NCBI RefSeq assembly: GCF_029504655.1
Contig: NZ_JAQFIL010000001.1
Span: 4,035,001-4,099,000, forward strand
Length of the DNA: 64,000 bases
Origin: Catalinimonas alkaloidigena
GTDB lineage: Bacteria; Bacteroidota; Bacteroidia; Cytophagales; Cyclobacteriaceae
Direction: 5' to 3'
In this document: one piece after another, positions 19,086-27,522 of the stretch
Layout: every line of letters starts with the position of its first letter
Numbering within the stretch: position 1 is the stretch's first letter
The notes under the pieces: model-generated
Databases searched by the model: none
What the model saw: only the letters and a program-made list of their open reading frames with translations
What the model was told of the DNA's origin: nothing
Made by a program: the position numbers and the translations under genes

Positions 19086-19724
19086 TTAACCTAGGTTAAC
19101 GACGCCCATTTTTCTTCGGATTCTGCTGAGGGCTACCGAAGTGATACCCAGATAGGAAGCGATAAGGTGTTGTCTGATTCTCTGGTCCAGTCCGGGATAA
19201 CGATCCAGAAAAAGCAAATAGCGCTTTTCTGCGTCAAATAGTAGAAACTCTCTTTCCCGCATTTCTTTTATGATAAAGGCTTTTTCCATCATGGCTAGCA
19301 GGAACTCATTCCAGCAAGGGTGCTGCGCACGAATGTCATTCCAGGCCTCATAGTCAATGACCAGTATTTCCGCATTTTCCAGCGCTTCTATGGTGAAGTA
19401 GGAAGGGATTTCCTGTATCATGGCACTGTAAGAACTCAGGAATAAGCCTTCGGGAAAAAAGCCTTTGGTAAACTCATTGCCCTTTTCATCTACATAAAAG
19501 TAACGAAAGAGCCCTGCGTTGACGAAAGCAAATTTGTGAGGCACCTGCCCTTCCCGGATAAAAAGGTCTCCTTTCCTGACTGACTGAGACTTACAAATGC
19601 TGAGCAACTTGGTTTCCTGATCTTCAGGTATGTTTGTTATGGCTCGTATTGCTTGTAACATCAATGTATGCATACCGTTTGATTTTGTTATCCGTACAGC
19701 TCTGTTAGGACCAGGTGTCGCCAT
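19086..19724 (-). CDS. Crp/Fnr family transcriptional regulator
   Basis: A 212-residue protein with an N-terminal cyclic-nucleotide-binding fold (about 35-140; KGDLFIREGQVPHKFAFVNAGLFRYFY) and a short C-terminal winged helix (HLIASYLGITSVALSRIRRK). No Cys cluster for an iron-sulphur centre is evident, so it is not an FNR-type oxygen sensor. An internal ATG at 19673 (MHTLMLQAI) would give the usual Bacteroidota length of about 195 residues and may be the true start. It is upstream of, and probably co-transcribed with, the SDR gene. The effector is unknown. Confidence 0.9.
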   Translation of the reverse strand: MATPGPNRAVRITKSNGMHTLMLQAIRAITNIPEDQETKLLSICKSQSVRKGDLFIREGQVPHKFAFVNAGLFRYFYVDEKGNEFTKGFFPEGLFLSSYSAMIQEIPSYFTIEALENAEILVIDYEAWNDIRAQHPCWNEFLLAMMEKAFIIKEMREREFLLFDAEKRYLLFLDRYPGLDQRIRQHLIASYLGITSVALSRIRRKMGVVNLG

Positions 19725-19751
19725 TTCAGAAATCGGGTAGATCTACAAAAC

Positions 19752-20510
19752 TTATATTTCATTAGCTTCAGTCAGAATAATGGCCTCCTGATCCGTCACC
19801 ATGATGGTATGCTCATGCTGGGCCACGAAGCCTCCTCTGTTACCTTTGAGCGTCCAGCCATCTTTTTCTTCACGGGCTATGGTAGAATGGGTAGCGATAA
19901 AAGTTTCGATGGCTAGCACGCTGTTCTTTCTAAAACGCTCACGATTGTAGCTGTCGTAGCAATTCAGGATTTCCAGTGGTGCTTCGTGCAGACTTCTGCC
20001 TACCCCATGCCCAGCCAGATTTCTGATTACCCTGAAGCCAGTCTTTTTGGCTTCGCTTTCTATCATCCTGCCTATTTCTGAGATGCGCACCCCACTTCTT
20101 ACCCTGCCAATAGCTTTGTGTAATATCCGCTGTGAAGCTTCTACCAGTTTGGCATGCTGATGAACATCATTGCCCACTACAAATGAGCCACCATTATCTG
20201 CCCAGAAACCATCCAGTTCGGCTGATACATCAATATTCACCAGGTCACCACCTTTCAACACCTTTTTGGCTGAAGGGATACCGTGGGCTACTTCTTCGTT
20301 TAGGCTGATGCAGGTCCAGCCGGGAAAACCATAGGTGAGCTTGGGCGCAGACCTGGCTCCCATTTCTCTCAACAGACTTCCTCCGTATTCATCCAGTTCG
20401 GCGGTGCTCATACCTGGCTGAGCAAAGTCACGCATTTTTTTCAGGGTGATGCCTACGGCTTCGCTTACTTTCTGGATGCCGAGCAGCTCTGTGTGTGTAG
20501 TGATGGACAT
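19752..20510 (-). CDS. map: Type I methionine aminopeptidase
   Basis: A 252-residue metallopeptidase removing the initiator Met from new proteins. The metal ligands of the pita-bread fold are visible: Asp in NIDVSAELDGFWADNGGSF, His in GHGVGRSLHEAP, Glu in LAIETFI and Glu in QHEHTIMV. There is no N-terminal zinc-finger extension. It is not beside the ribosomal protein/secY operon where the main bacterial map gene usually lies, so it could be a second copy; that is inference. The Crp/Fnr gene starts 27 bp downstream and DUF1801 ends 18 bp upstream, all on the minus strand. Confidence 0.93.
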   Translation of the reverse strand: MSITTHTELLGIQKVSEAVGITLKKMRDFAQPGMSTAELDEYGGSLLREMGARSAPKLTYGFPGWTCISLNEEVAHGIPSAKKVLKGGDLVNIDVSAELDGFWADNGGSFVVGNDVHQHAKLVEASQRILHKAIGRVRSGVRISEIGRMIESEAKKTGFRVIRNLAGHGVGRSLHEAPLEILNCYDSYNRERFRKNSVLAIETFIATHSTIAREEKDGWTLKGNRGGFVAQHEHTIMVTDQEAIILTEANEI

Positions 20511-20528
20511 AATAAGAGTGTTTTGATG

Positions 20529-20987
20529 TTATCTTTTACTGATTTGGTGCTCATAAGTATTGATCCATTCCTCTGGCGTGATCTTTTTACTCAGTTCACC
20601 TATGAGCTCATAAGGTATCTGATCCATTTTTTTGAAGCGAATACAGCTTTTACCCATATCCAATTTACTTTTTGAATGTTTTGGGTATGCATCGGTAAAC
20701 CATTTTAATAATTGCTTATCTGAATAGATTCCCATATGATAAAGAGCGATATAGTTTTTCTGTGAGGCAAGACTCATAAAGGGCAATGGCTGCTTAGGGT
20801 CTGCGTGATAACCTTTCGGATAAAGTGAGTGGGGCACTACGTAGCCAAGCATGCCGTAACTCATTGTTTCTTCAAAACCTTCAGGCAGGTTTTCCAGTAT
20901 CGTATTTCTTAATAAAGATACAGCTTCTTTTCTATTCTCAGTAAGCGTTTCCAGATATTCCTCGGGTGTCCTTACTTCTGATTGCAT
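20529..20987 (-). CDS. DUF1801 (YdhG-like) family protein
   Basis: A 152-residue soluble protein beginning MQSEVRTPEEYLETL with typical DUF1801 features: FEETMSYGMLGYVVPH near residue 40, a YIALYHMGIYS strand and a conserved KSKLDMGKSCIRFKKMDQIP region. The family has a TATA-box/intein-like small fold; its biochemical role is not established. It precedes map by 18 bp and may be co-transcribed. Confidence 0.85.
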   Translation of the reverse strand: MQSEVRTPEEYLETLTENRKEAVSLLRNTILENLPEGFEETMSYGMLGYVVPHSLYPKGYHADPKQPLPFMSLASQKNYIALYHMGIYSDKQLLKWFTDAYPKHSKSKLDMGKSCIRFKKMDQIPYELIGELSKKITPEEWINTYEHQISKR

Positions 20988-21090
20988 AGCATAAAAGGAT
21001 TGTTTACCCTAAGGTACGATACGCATGGTAAACCTGCTTCATGCCCATAGGATTTATATCATCAAATGCCTGTCCAATAGCATATCCTAC

Positions 21091-22716
21091 TTATTCTTCC
21101 TCTTCCGTCTGACTACTTATCTGGCCTTCGGTGGTGAATCTGGCCGGGGCTGACCACTCACTCCAGTTGAGGTTTTTATCCCTGTACCTCACTCTCCAGA
21201 AATAAGTTGTATTTTCATTGAGCTTTCTTAGCTTTTCATCAGTCAGGTCATCATCTTTCTGCAAATCCTGATAGGCGTACCAGTCTTCAAACTGCTTCCA
21301 GCTATCAAAGACCGGCTCCTTAAAATCTCCGGTAGTGGCTAGCTGCCAGTGGCTGGCACCATGTTCGGCACTGGCCAGGTCACTGCTGAAAGCATTGGCC
21401 TTGAGCATGATATTGAATGGGTTTACCTTAGTATTCTTAGGAGAGATGGCTTGCGGAGTACTTGGTTTTTTATCAAATCTCCAGACAGTAACACTGTCTC
21501 TCAGTTCATTCTCTCTCTCCAGATTCTCATTGCCCTGGCTGAAGCGCTTCACCGTAAACTTGGGATCACCCTGGTTGGGATCTACTTCTACCATCACAAA
21601 GCCGTATTCGTCCTGCGTGACGGTAAACTCATCGTAGTTTTGCTGGGCAAACTCACCCCAGTAGTCTATGTTGCCTCCGGCGGTAGCTACATTGATCCAC
21701 AAATGCTTATGGTCACGGGATTGTCCACGGGAATAGCCGTGTGTATGCCCAAAGAAGTGGATGCTGGGCTTGCCGGTTTCGGTGCTGAAAGTTTCCAGCT
21801 TCTTCACCACTTCTCCGGTAAAATCTTCTTCTCCCGCCAGCCAGAGTTCCGACTTATGCGGATGATGCAGTTGGGCAAAGACAAAGTCAATGGAATCATT
21901 CTCACGGGTTTTGGCGAGTACCTCATCCAACCAGCCCAGTTGTGTGCGGTTGCGATAACCTTCGTTAGAGTCTAAACCGATGATGCGCACATTGCCATAG
22001 TCTTTGTACCACCAGTGCTCATCAAATTCAGGGCTGCCGTTTCTGGGCAGGCTAAAGTACTTGAAGAAATACTGGGAGTTACGTTCATGATTGCCGGGAA
22101 CCGGGTAGACCGGAACCTGAGAAAATAAATCCTGAGCGGGAGTAAAGAAATGTTCATTCCATTGCTCGTATACCCCACCATCCGTTACCAGATCACCGGG
22201 AATCATCACCAGCGCCAGATTCTCCGGCACTTCGCCTTCAAATTCGTTTTGCAGGTAAGTGAGGACACCATCCTGCACAATCTCGGCAAACTTATCCGGC
22301 TTGCCATCGTCAATCTGCATATCGCTCATTGCCACCAGTTGAAAAGCCTGCTCATCTCTGGCAAAAGGTGGGGTCTTGAACTGATAGATCTCCGATACCG
22401 CTTTGCCTGTCCTTACCCGATAATAATACATTGTAAGTCGCTCAAGATCCGCCAGGGAGACTTCATGCACGCGGGCATCGGAATAATTGATCGGAAAGGC
22501 TGTGCCCTTGGTCTTATTGCCTAGTTTAGGCGAAGTCCCCCACTCCACGATGCTTTCTTCTCCTGAAGAAGTCTCCCACATCACTTTGATGGAATGAGGC
22601 GTAGCATCCTGTAAGTAAGGCTTAATGGTGATTTTGGCAGTAGTGTTTTGCTGGGCAGCGGCAGGAAAGCCCAGCAAAAGCATAAGCAGAATGGAAAGTT
22701 GAATTTGTCTGGTCAT
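21091..22716 (-). CDS. Secreted purple-acid-phosphatase-like metallophosphoesterase
   Basis: A 541-residue protein with a Sec signal peptide (residues 1-21, ending PAAAQ). A fibronectin-III-like purple acid phosphatase N-domain (about 27-115) precedes a calcineurin-type metallophosphoesterase domain (about 125-350) with the ligand blocks VAMSDMQIDDG, MIPGDLVTDGG, PGNHERNSQ, QLHHPHKS and FFGHTHGYSRG. A second FN3-like domain closes the protein (about 425-535; WRVRYRDKNLNWSEW). It probably releases phosphate from organic phosphates outside the inner membrane. It is a single gene between tmk and DUF1801. The precise substrate is unknown. Confidence 0.92.
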   Translation of the reverse strand: MTRQIQLSILLMLLLGFPAAAQQNTTAKITIKPYLQDATPHSIKVMWETSSGEESIVEWGTSPKLGNKTKGTAFPINYSDARVHEVSLADLERLTMYYYRVRTGKAVSEIYQFKTPPFARDEQAFQLVAMSDMQIDDGKPDKFAEIVQDGVLTYLQNEFEGEVPENLALVMIPGDLVTDGGVYEQWNEHFFTPAQDLFSQVPVYPVPGNHERNSQYFFKYFSLPRNGSPEFDEHWWYKDYGNVRIIGLDSNEGYRNRTQLGWLDEVLAKTRENDSIDFVFAQLHHPHKSELWLAGEEDFTGEVVKKLETFSTETGKPSIHFFGHTHGYSRGQSRDHKHLWINVATAGGNIDYWGEFAQQNYDEFTVTQDEYGFVMVEVDPNQGDPKFTVKRFSQGNENLERENELRDSVTVWRFDKKPSTPQAISPKNTKVNPFNIMLKANAFSSDLASAEHGASHWQLATTGDFKEPVFDSWKQFEDWYAYQDLQKDDDLTDEKLRKLNENTTYFWRVRYRDKNLNWSEWSAPARFTTEGQISSQTEEEE

Positions 22717-22853
22717 TGGTGTTTAAGGTTAATAAGGCTAAACAAATATAGGAATAGCCAGCAATTGCCTACTCCTATTGCTTTGCAGAATGACCAAAAT
22801 TCCTGATTATTTTGAAATAGAGGAAGTAATGGATGTTAATAATACGTTACTTC

Positions 22854-23483
22854 TTACCGATCTGCCAGTAGTCGGCTTACTTCTTTCCATACATCGGTGG
22901 CTACTGCTTCGGGTGAACGGTTGCCATCAATAATGCTGATTTTCTCCTCACCTTTTACCTTTTCAAAGGCTTCATAATACTTGTTTCTCACAAGTTGGAG
23001 GTTGTCCAGTGTTTCGTACATTTCGGTAGTATCACGCCCCTTATTGATGCGTTCCATGCTGATCTCCGGTGAAATGTCAATAAATATATTGAGGGCAGGA
23101 CGCAGCAGTTCGGCACTCATGGCATTAGCCTGTATGACCCAGTCCATCTCCATGTGCACAGAATGATAGGCGTAGGATGAGAGGTAATAACGATCGGTCA
23201 GCACCGTATAGCCTTCTTCCAGTTTCTTCAGGATACCATCGGTTTTGCTTAGCAGATGGTTGAGGCGATCGGCCACAAACAGTCCGGCGATGACTTTATG
23301 ATCGGCTTCCATGCGGTGACTGAAGATGTCCCGTATCATCTTACCGATGGGGCTGTCGGTGGGTTCAAAGGTAGTATATACTTTATGTCCTGCCTTCTCC
23401 AGATGCTCGGCCAGCAGCTTAATCTGCGTGCTTTTTCCACTTCCGTCTATCCCTTCCAGGGCAATCATTACATTCTTTGTCAT
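22854..23483 (-). CDS. tmk: Thymidylate kinase
   Basis: A 209-residue dTMP kinase making dTDP with ATP. The P-loop is EGIDGSGKST (10-19), the DR(Y/H) motif is VLTDRYYLSSYAY, the dTMP contact region is TTFEPTDSPIGKMIRDIF, and the lid segment is ERINKGRDTTEMYET. Length is standard. It follows the DUF6090 gene by about 108 bp on the same strand; no functional link is evident. Confidence 0.96.
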   Translation of the reverse strand: MTKNVMIALEGIDGSGKSTQIKLLAEHLEKAGHKVYTTFEPTDSPIGKMIRDIFSHRMEADHKVIAGLFVADRLNHLLSKTDGILKKLEEGYTVLTDRYYLSSYAYHSVHMEMDWVIQANAMSAELLRPALNIFIDISPEISMERINKGRDTTEMYETLDNLQLVRNKYYEAFEKVKGEEKISIIDGNRSPEAVATDVWKEVSRLLADR

Positions 23484-23591
23484 GGCTTATCGGTCTATGC
23501 TCACAAAATTATTGTCGCCAAAGATAGGAGGTATGTATCAATTAGGCAGATAATGAGAAGTTATATTTGTAGATACGAACAGCGTGGAGCA

Positions 23592-24356
23592 CTATTCTTC
23601 AATCTCCCTATCTATCAATTGTAGTATATGATCAATCAGTTCTACCAGGGGTTGATAGTGGACGTACTCCGTACTCACGCTGTTGGAGATGTATAGCAGG
23701 AGATTATTCTCAAAAGCCAGGGAAGTCAGCAGGCTAAGATTGCTGTAGTGCTGCTCACTTAGAGGGATATCCAGTTCCTGGGTGGATATACCGCTAAGGT
23801 CAAAGATCGTCCTGACGCTGCCCGCATCCGTTCTGAGCAAGTCAATCATCTTTTCCCGCTCTTGACGCAAACTCTCTTCCTGCCGACGCAGATTATCAAT
23901 CACCGATTCCCAGGAGGTGAGGTAAACTCTGAGTTCTGCATTGGACACATCTTTCAGACTTCCCGAGCTGATCATTTCATTGAGCAGGGAGTTGTTGGGG
24001 TTATAGACAATCTCTGAAGCAAATGCATGGTAGAGTAGTTGGGATAATTCCTGCTCGCCGGGACTCACCCCCTCACTGATCATTCCGGCAATAGTTTTCG
24101 CTCCTTTATAATTCTGCTGGTTCACCTCCATCAGGTTTTGTAGCTTGTCCTTGTTTCTTTCAAACTCACTTTTCAACGCTTTCAGATAAAACTGCTCTTT
24201 CTCCCGGATGATACGGCGCTGATTCCAGTTGTTGATGCTCAGGGCAATCAGGATTCCGATTACCACCAGCACGATTTCACCGATGGCATAAAGCAGGTAT
24301 CTGCCAAACCTGCTCTCCCTTAAGAGTTGTCTTCTAATGTTGCGGAAGAATTTCAT
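23592..24356 (-). CDS. DUF6090 family membrane protein
   Basis: A 254-residue protein with the typical DUF6090 start: MKFFRNIRRQLLRESRFGRY followed by a membrane helix (about 23-42; LLYAIGEIVLVVIGILIALS) and NNWNQ. The remainder is a long, charged, mostly helical extracytoplasmic domain with likely coiled coil (about 50-180). The family is widespread in Bacteroidota and often occurs in tandem copies, but only one copy lies here. Its function is unknown. Confidence 0.88.
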   Translation of the reverse strand: MKFFRNIRRQLLRESRFGRYLLYAIGEIVLVVIGILIALSINNWNQRRIIREKEQFYLKALKSEFERNKDKLQNLMEVNQQNYKGAKTIAGMISEGVSPGEQELSQLLYHAFASEIVYNPNNSLLNEMISSGSLKDVSNAELRVYLTSWESVIDNLRRQEESLRQEREKMIDLLRTDAGSVRTIFDLSGISTQELDIPLSEQHYSNLSLLTSLAFENNLLLYISNSVSTEYVHYQPLVELIDHILQLIDREIEE

Positions 24357-24523
24357 AGTTTATTGAGTGAATTTACCAAACCATCCGGGCAACTACAGCC
24401 ACATCCTTTGTAGATGTACTTACTAACTCATTTTTGCCTACAAGATAATAAATGTGCTGACTAATGGGTTAGTATCCCTCCTGATAAAGCATTTACCACT
24501 TGAAGTATGAAGACTTATTTACA

Positions 24524-24657
24524 TTAAACTAAAAACTGGTTTTAGTCTTCAGGACTGAAATCATGAATGAAGGCAAAGTCTGAGACTTTGCTTCATTTGG
24601 CCACTTCAGTTAGAAACTGAAGTGAGTACCTTGCTTTAAAGCAATGATTTAAACTAA
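24524..24657. repeat. Hairpin array bounded by a 9-bp direct repeat
   Basis: Four palindromes are packed in about 105 bp. They are: a short AGTC/GACT stem at 24541-24560; a 13-bp stem with one bulge at 24567-24596 (core GCAAAGTC-TGA-GACTTTGC); a perfect 10-bp stem with AGA loop at 24602-24624 (CACTTCAGTT/AACTGAAGTG); and a perfect 14-nt palindrome TTGCTTTAAAGCAA at 24631-24644. AAATCAT (24558-24564) and ATGATTT (24644-24650) bracket the central hairpins, and TTAAACTAA occurs at both edges (24524-24532, 24649-24657). It looks like a REP-type unit. Confidence 0.6.
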
Positions 24658-24740
24658 TAGTGTCACCTTACTTAGAAGAAGTAGGTTCTACATCAGCATT
24701 TAGGTGCAGGGATTCGGAGCACCCAATGCCACAACAAGAT

Positions 24741-24758
24741 GCACTTTAAGATAAGTGC
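24741..24758. repeat. Small hairpin GCACTT/AAGTGC
   Basis: A six-bp perfect stem with a six-base loop in the repeat-rich spacer. It has no T tract, so it is not an obvious terminator. Confidence 0.35.
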
Positions 24759-24872
24759 AATGTGAATCTTACCTATCTTCCAGAACATGTCTCATTATCA
24801 TTTCATCAGGGATAAAGGTTGTTCTGATTTTCTTTCAATAAAAGCAAAGAAGAACATATAGTACATTTTGAC

Positions 24873-24982
24873 TGTCATTCCTCAACGCAGTGGAGGAATC
24901 TTAACCACTTTTGCAAATCAAAAACTTTCATTATGTCCGCTACGGTTTGGCTAAGATCCCTTCGCAAGGCTACGGGATGACA
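24873..24982. repeat. Intergenic inverted repeat of the TGTCATTCC...GGGATGACA type
   Basis: The left arm begins TGTCATTCC and includes GGAGGAATCTTA (to about 24903). The right arm includes TAAGATCCCTTCGC and ends GGGATGACA at 24982. The arms, about 31 nt each, pair imperfectly around a 48 bp centre. Elements with these ends and a GAGGAATCT core are frequent between genes in Bacteroidota and behave like dispersed palindromic repeats; that comparison is from memory, not a search. Confidence 0.65.
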
Positions 24983-25187
24983 TAGTATAATAAGCTCTAG
25001 TTTAGCAATAATTAGAATAATCTCTAATGATTGATAAGAAAGGGGCTTACCCACCTTATCAGTTATTAAAGGAAGTGCTCTTTATCTCTATGAGTTCAGG
25101 GGCAAGTCAAAGCTTTTCTAGGTATTTATACAAGTATCCAGTCTCCTTCCACTCCGGATTGATGCCAAAGTAATAGTACTTTAACCT

Positions 25188-25371
25188 CAAGTCGGGTGGA
25201 TTGTACGTAGTGGCATGCTACTTTTGGGCAAAGTCAGCCGGATTTACGCAGCCGACGTAAGTTTATAAGGCTGCGTCAGATGGCGGTAAGGAAAAGTAGT
25301 ATGACTTGCAGACAACTCCATACAGATTTACGTAGCAGAAGAGCTTATTTACCTAGTTTCCGCCCGACTTG
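25188..25371. repeat. Nested palindromic (MITE-like) element
   Basis: Outer arms CAAGTCGGGTGGA (25188-25200) and TCCGCCCGACTTG (25359-25371) are inverted with one mismatch. Inside, CATGCTACTTTT (25214-25225) pairs with AAAAGTAGTATG (25292-25303) with one mismatch, and ACGCAGCC (25246-25253) pairs perfectly with GGCTGCGT (25269-25276). The left half also contains a diverged direct copy of itself (25188-25210 against about 25230-25251). There is no open frame. It ends 30 bp before the IS. It may be a non-autonomous mobile element or a structured RNA. Confidence 0.55.
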
Positions 25372-25401
25372 GGCCAAAGTTGGTACAGCCGGAGCGTGTA
25401 A

Positions 25402-26272
25402 GAGCTTGTTGGGAGTTTGTTTGATTTGAATAGAATTGGTCGTCAGTATATATTAAGAGTGAACAAAACTCATATGATATGCAGTCACATTATACGCGAC
25501 TTACTGACGACCAATGGAAAGTTATTAAACAGTTTATAAACTGGCAAAGGAATAGGGAACTAGATTTACGCAATGTTTTTGATGCAATTCTTTATATTAC
25601 ACGAACTGGCGTTCAGTGGCGGAACTTACCTTTCCCCAATTTTCCAGATTGGCAGGCCGTTTACTATTATTTTGATAAGTGGAAAAAGAATGGAGTTATT
25701 GAAAAAATAAACTTGTCACTAAATTTTCTAGAGAGACTACAAAATGACCGGCAGGCAACTCCAAGCCTTGGTTTAGCAGATTCTCAGAGTATCAAACTTG
25801 CCCCGATGATCTGTTCACATCGTGGCATTGATGGAAATAAAAAGGTAAATGGTAGAAAAAGACATGTGCTGGTTGATGTCCGTGGTAGAATTTACCAAGT
25901 ACATGTTCATGCTGCAAACTTCCACGATAGCCCTCAAGGAGTGAATTTATTAGATGAGAAGGCTCCGTATTCCGAACGTTTAGAAACGATAATAGCAGAT
26001 AAAACTTATCGTGGAACTTTTGCTAAAGCAGTAAAGCAAATAGGGATAGAGTTTGAAGTGCCTAATAGAGAAAAAAGCACAAAGGGATTTGTAATAGAAG
26101 CTAAAAGGTGGGTAGTAGAAAGGACTTTTGCTTGACTTAATTTCTATCGCCGAACAGTGATAGATTATGAACATACATCCGAAAGTTCAAAAACATTCTT
26201 ACTTCTAGCAAATTTGTCTATGTGTATTAAGGCAATCTAACTTTTAACAAAAAGAAATTTCCCAACAAGCTC
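25402..26272 (+). mobile_element. IS5-family insertion sequence, 871 bp
   Basis: Terminal inverted repeats GAGCTTGTTGGGA (25402-25414 and, reversed, 26260-26272) are perfect over 13 bp. A TAA triplet flanks both ends (25399-25401 and 26273-26275), consistent with the TNA target duplication of IS5-family IS427/IS1031-type elements. One transposase frame fills the element, but it has an internal TGA. Length and layout are otherwise complete. Confidence 0.85.
25479..26240 (+). pseudogene. IS5-family DDE transposase, interrupted by TGA at codon 219
   Basis: The frame from ATG 25479 encodes 218 residues and stops at TGA 26133-26135, but reads on in the same frame for another 34 codons (LNFYRRTVIDYEHTSESSKT, then LLLANLSMCIKAI) to TAA 26240. 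An N-terminal DUF4096-type domain (TDDQWKVIKQF; GVQWRNLPFPNFPDW) precedes the DDE core: Asp101 in LADSQSIK, Asp174 in IIADKTYRG and Glu214 in VVERTFA. Relatives read ERTFAWL at this point, so a TGG Trp codon has become TGA. Catalytic residues are kept but the last helix is lost, so the copy is probably inactive unless the stop is read through. Confidence 0.88.
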
Positions 26273-26347
26273 TAAGATTCAGGAAACACTTTTCCTGCCG
26301 CCATTGTGATGTCCTAATAAACAGGAAGCATACTGGAAGAACAGAAA

Positions 26348-27475
26348 CTATTCATCCAGCAGCCCGAAAGTCTCAAAGTTGGTAAGCAGATGATCGGCAA
26401 AGCGGAGAAAACCCAGATCAGTAAAATGTACCCCATCTACCGTAGCTTCATGATCATCTCTCAGAGCCCCCTCCTGGCTCACATAATAGATATGCTTAAT
26501 TCCCTTTTCCTGTAGTTTCTCATATTCTTCTTTCAGTGCCGCGTTCTTTCTTTGCAGCAAATCGTTCAGTTCCTGATTGAGATATGCCCCTTCATAGATC
26601 AGGTTTTCTACCAGTACAATGGGCGTTTCAGGCTGATGCTTACGGATGATCTCCACCAGAGGAATCGTACGTGCACTGACTTTATCCGGCTTCATATTGG
26701 GTAGGCAATCTATCACATAAAAACGAGCATCAGTTTGGGCGATCAGTTCGGCAATGGGTACTTCCATCTTGCCGTTGCCACTAAAGCCAAAGTTCACCAC
26801 TTCTGTATCCAGCTTTCGGGAAATGATACTGGTATGCGCCATGCCGGGACGGGAAGCACAACCGCCTTGCGTAATGCTGGTGCCATAAAAAATGATCGGC
26901 TTTTGTGTTAAAGGTTCAGGTTTCTGTATCACGCTGCCAGCATCTATACCTATTTCCAGCTTTTCCAGACCATCATACAGGGGAAGAAACATTTTGTACG
27001 CTTGCATCTCACTGCTCATATGCTCAACCAGCAATGCTTCATTCTCTTTTCCTGATGGTTTGGCGGTATTGACGTATTGCCACTTGCCCTGATGCTTATA
27101 GTACAGGTCCAGCCCTTTGATACCGGTTTCCGCCATATGGGGCATATCCGCGTCATTGAGTACCGTCCACTTCGCACTGATGCTAGATGAATTGGACATA
27201 AAACGTACAGTTATGCCAGCTGATGATTTGGACAGTTCCCAGACCGGCTCTCTGACCTTTTCTTTATAGGAATCCGGTAGCCGATGGTAAGGATTAGACT
27301 TGAGAGATTCGTCTACACAGCTTCCCTCAATCAGAAAATGATCCTTTCCATAGTACTGAATGCTGTCCTCAGCGGTCTGCTCCTGAGCATAGAGATCTGT
27401 TGTGAGCATGGAAATAAGCAAGAGGCAAAGAAGTAAAAAGCCAGCTTTAGGCTGTCGCTTGAGAAAAATCATCAT
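26348..27475 (-). CDS. Secreted SGNH/GDSL hydrolase
   Basis: A 375-residue protein with a signal peptide (about 1-30, ending DLYAQ). An N-terminal beta-sandwich domain of the kind often preceding SGNH hydrolases covers about 35-185. The hydrolase domain follows with Ser200 in IIFYGTSITQGG, Gly/Asn blocks VNFGFSGNGKM and FYVIDCLPNM, and the Asp-His pair in TVDGVHFTDLGF. It probably removes an acyl or acetyl group from a carbohydrate outside the cytoplasm; the exact substrate is unknown. It is preceded on the minus strand by a methyltransferase gene 47 bp away. Confidence 0.9.
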   Translation of the reverse strand: MMIFLKRQPKAGFLLLCLLLISMLTTDLYAQEQTAEDSIQYYGKDHFLIEGSCVDESLKSNPYHRLPDSYKEKVREPVWELSKSSAGITVRFMSNSSSISAKWTVLNDADMPHMAETGIKGLDLYYKHQGKWQYVNTAKPSGKENEALLVEHMSSEMQAYKMFLPLYDGLEKLEIGIDAGSVIQKPEPLTQKPIIFYGTSITQGGCASRPGMAHTSIISRKLDTEVVNFGFSGNGKMEVPIAELIAQTDARFYVIDCLPNMKPDKVSARTIPLVEIIRKHQPETPIVLVENLIYEGAYLNQELNDLLQRKNAALKEEYEKLQEKGIKHIYYVSQEGALRDDHEATVDGVHFTDLGFLRFADHLLTNFETFGLLDE

Positions 27476-27522
27476 AGGTGTAGTATTGCTGCTTGTACAC
27501 TAAACGGACTCCAATGTAATAA

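Noticed and set aside
24357..26340. Repeat island considered as a CRISPR array
   Set aside because: Repeats are inverted and unequal, with no regular direct repeat-spacer spacing and no cas genes.
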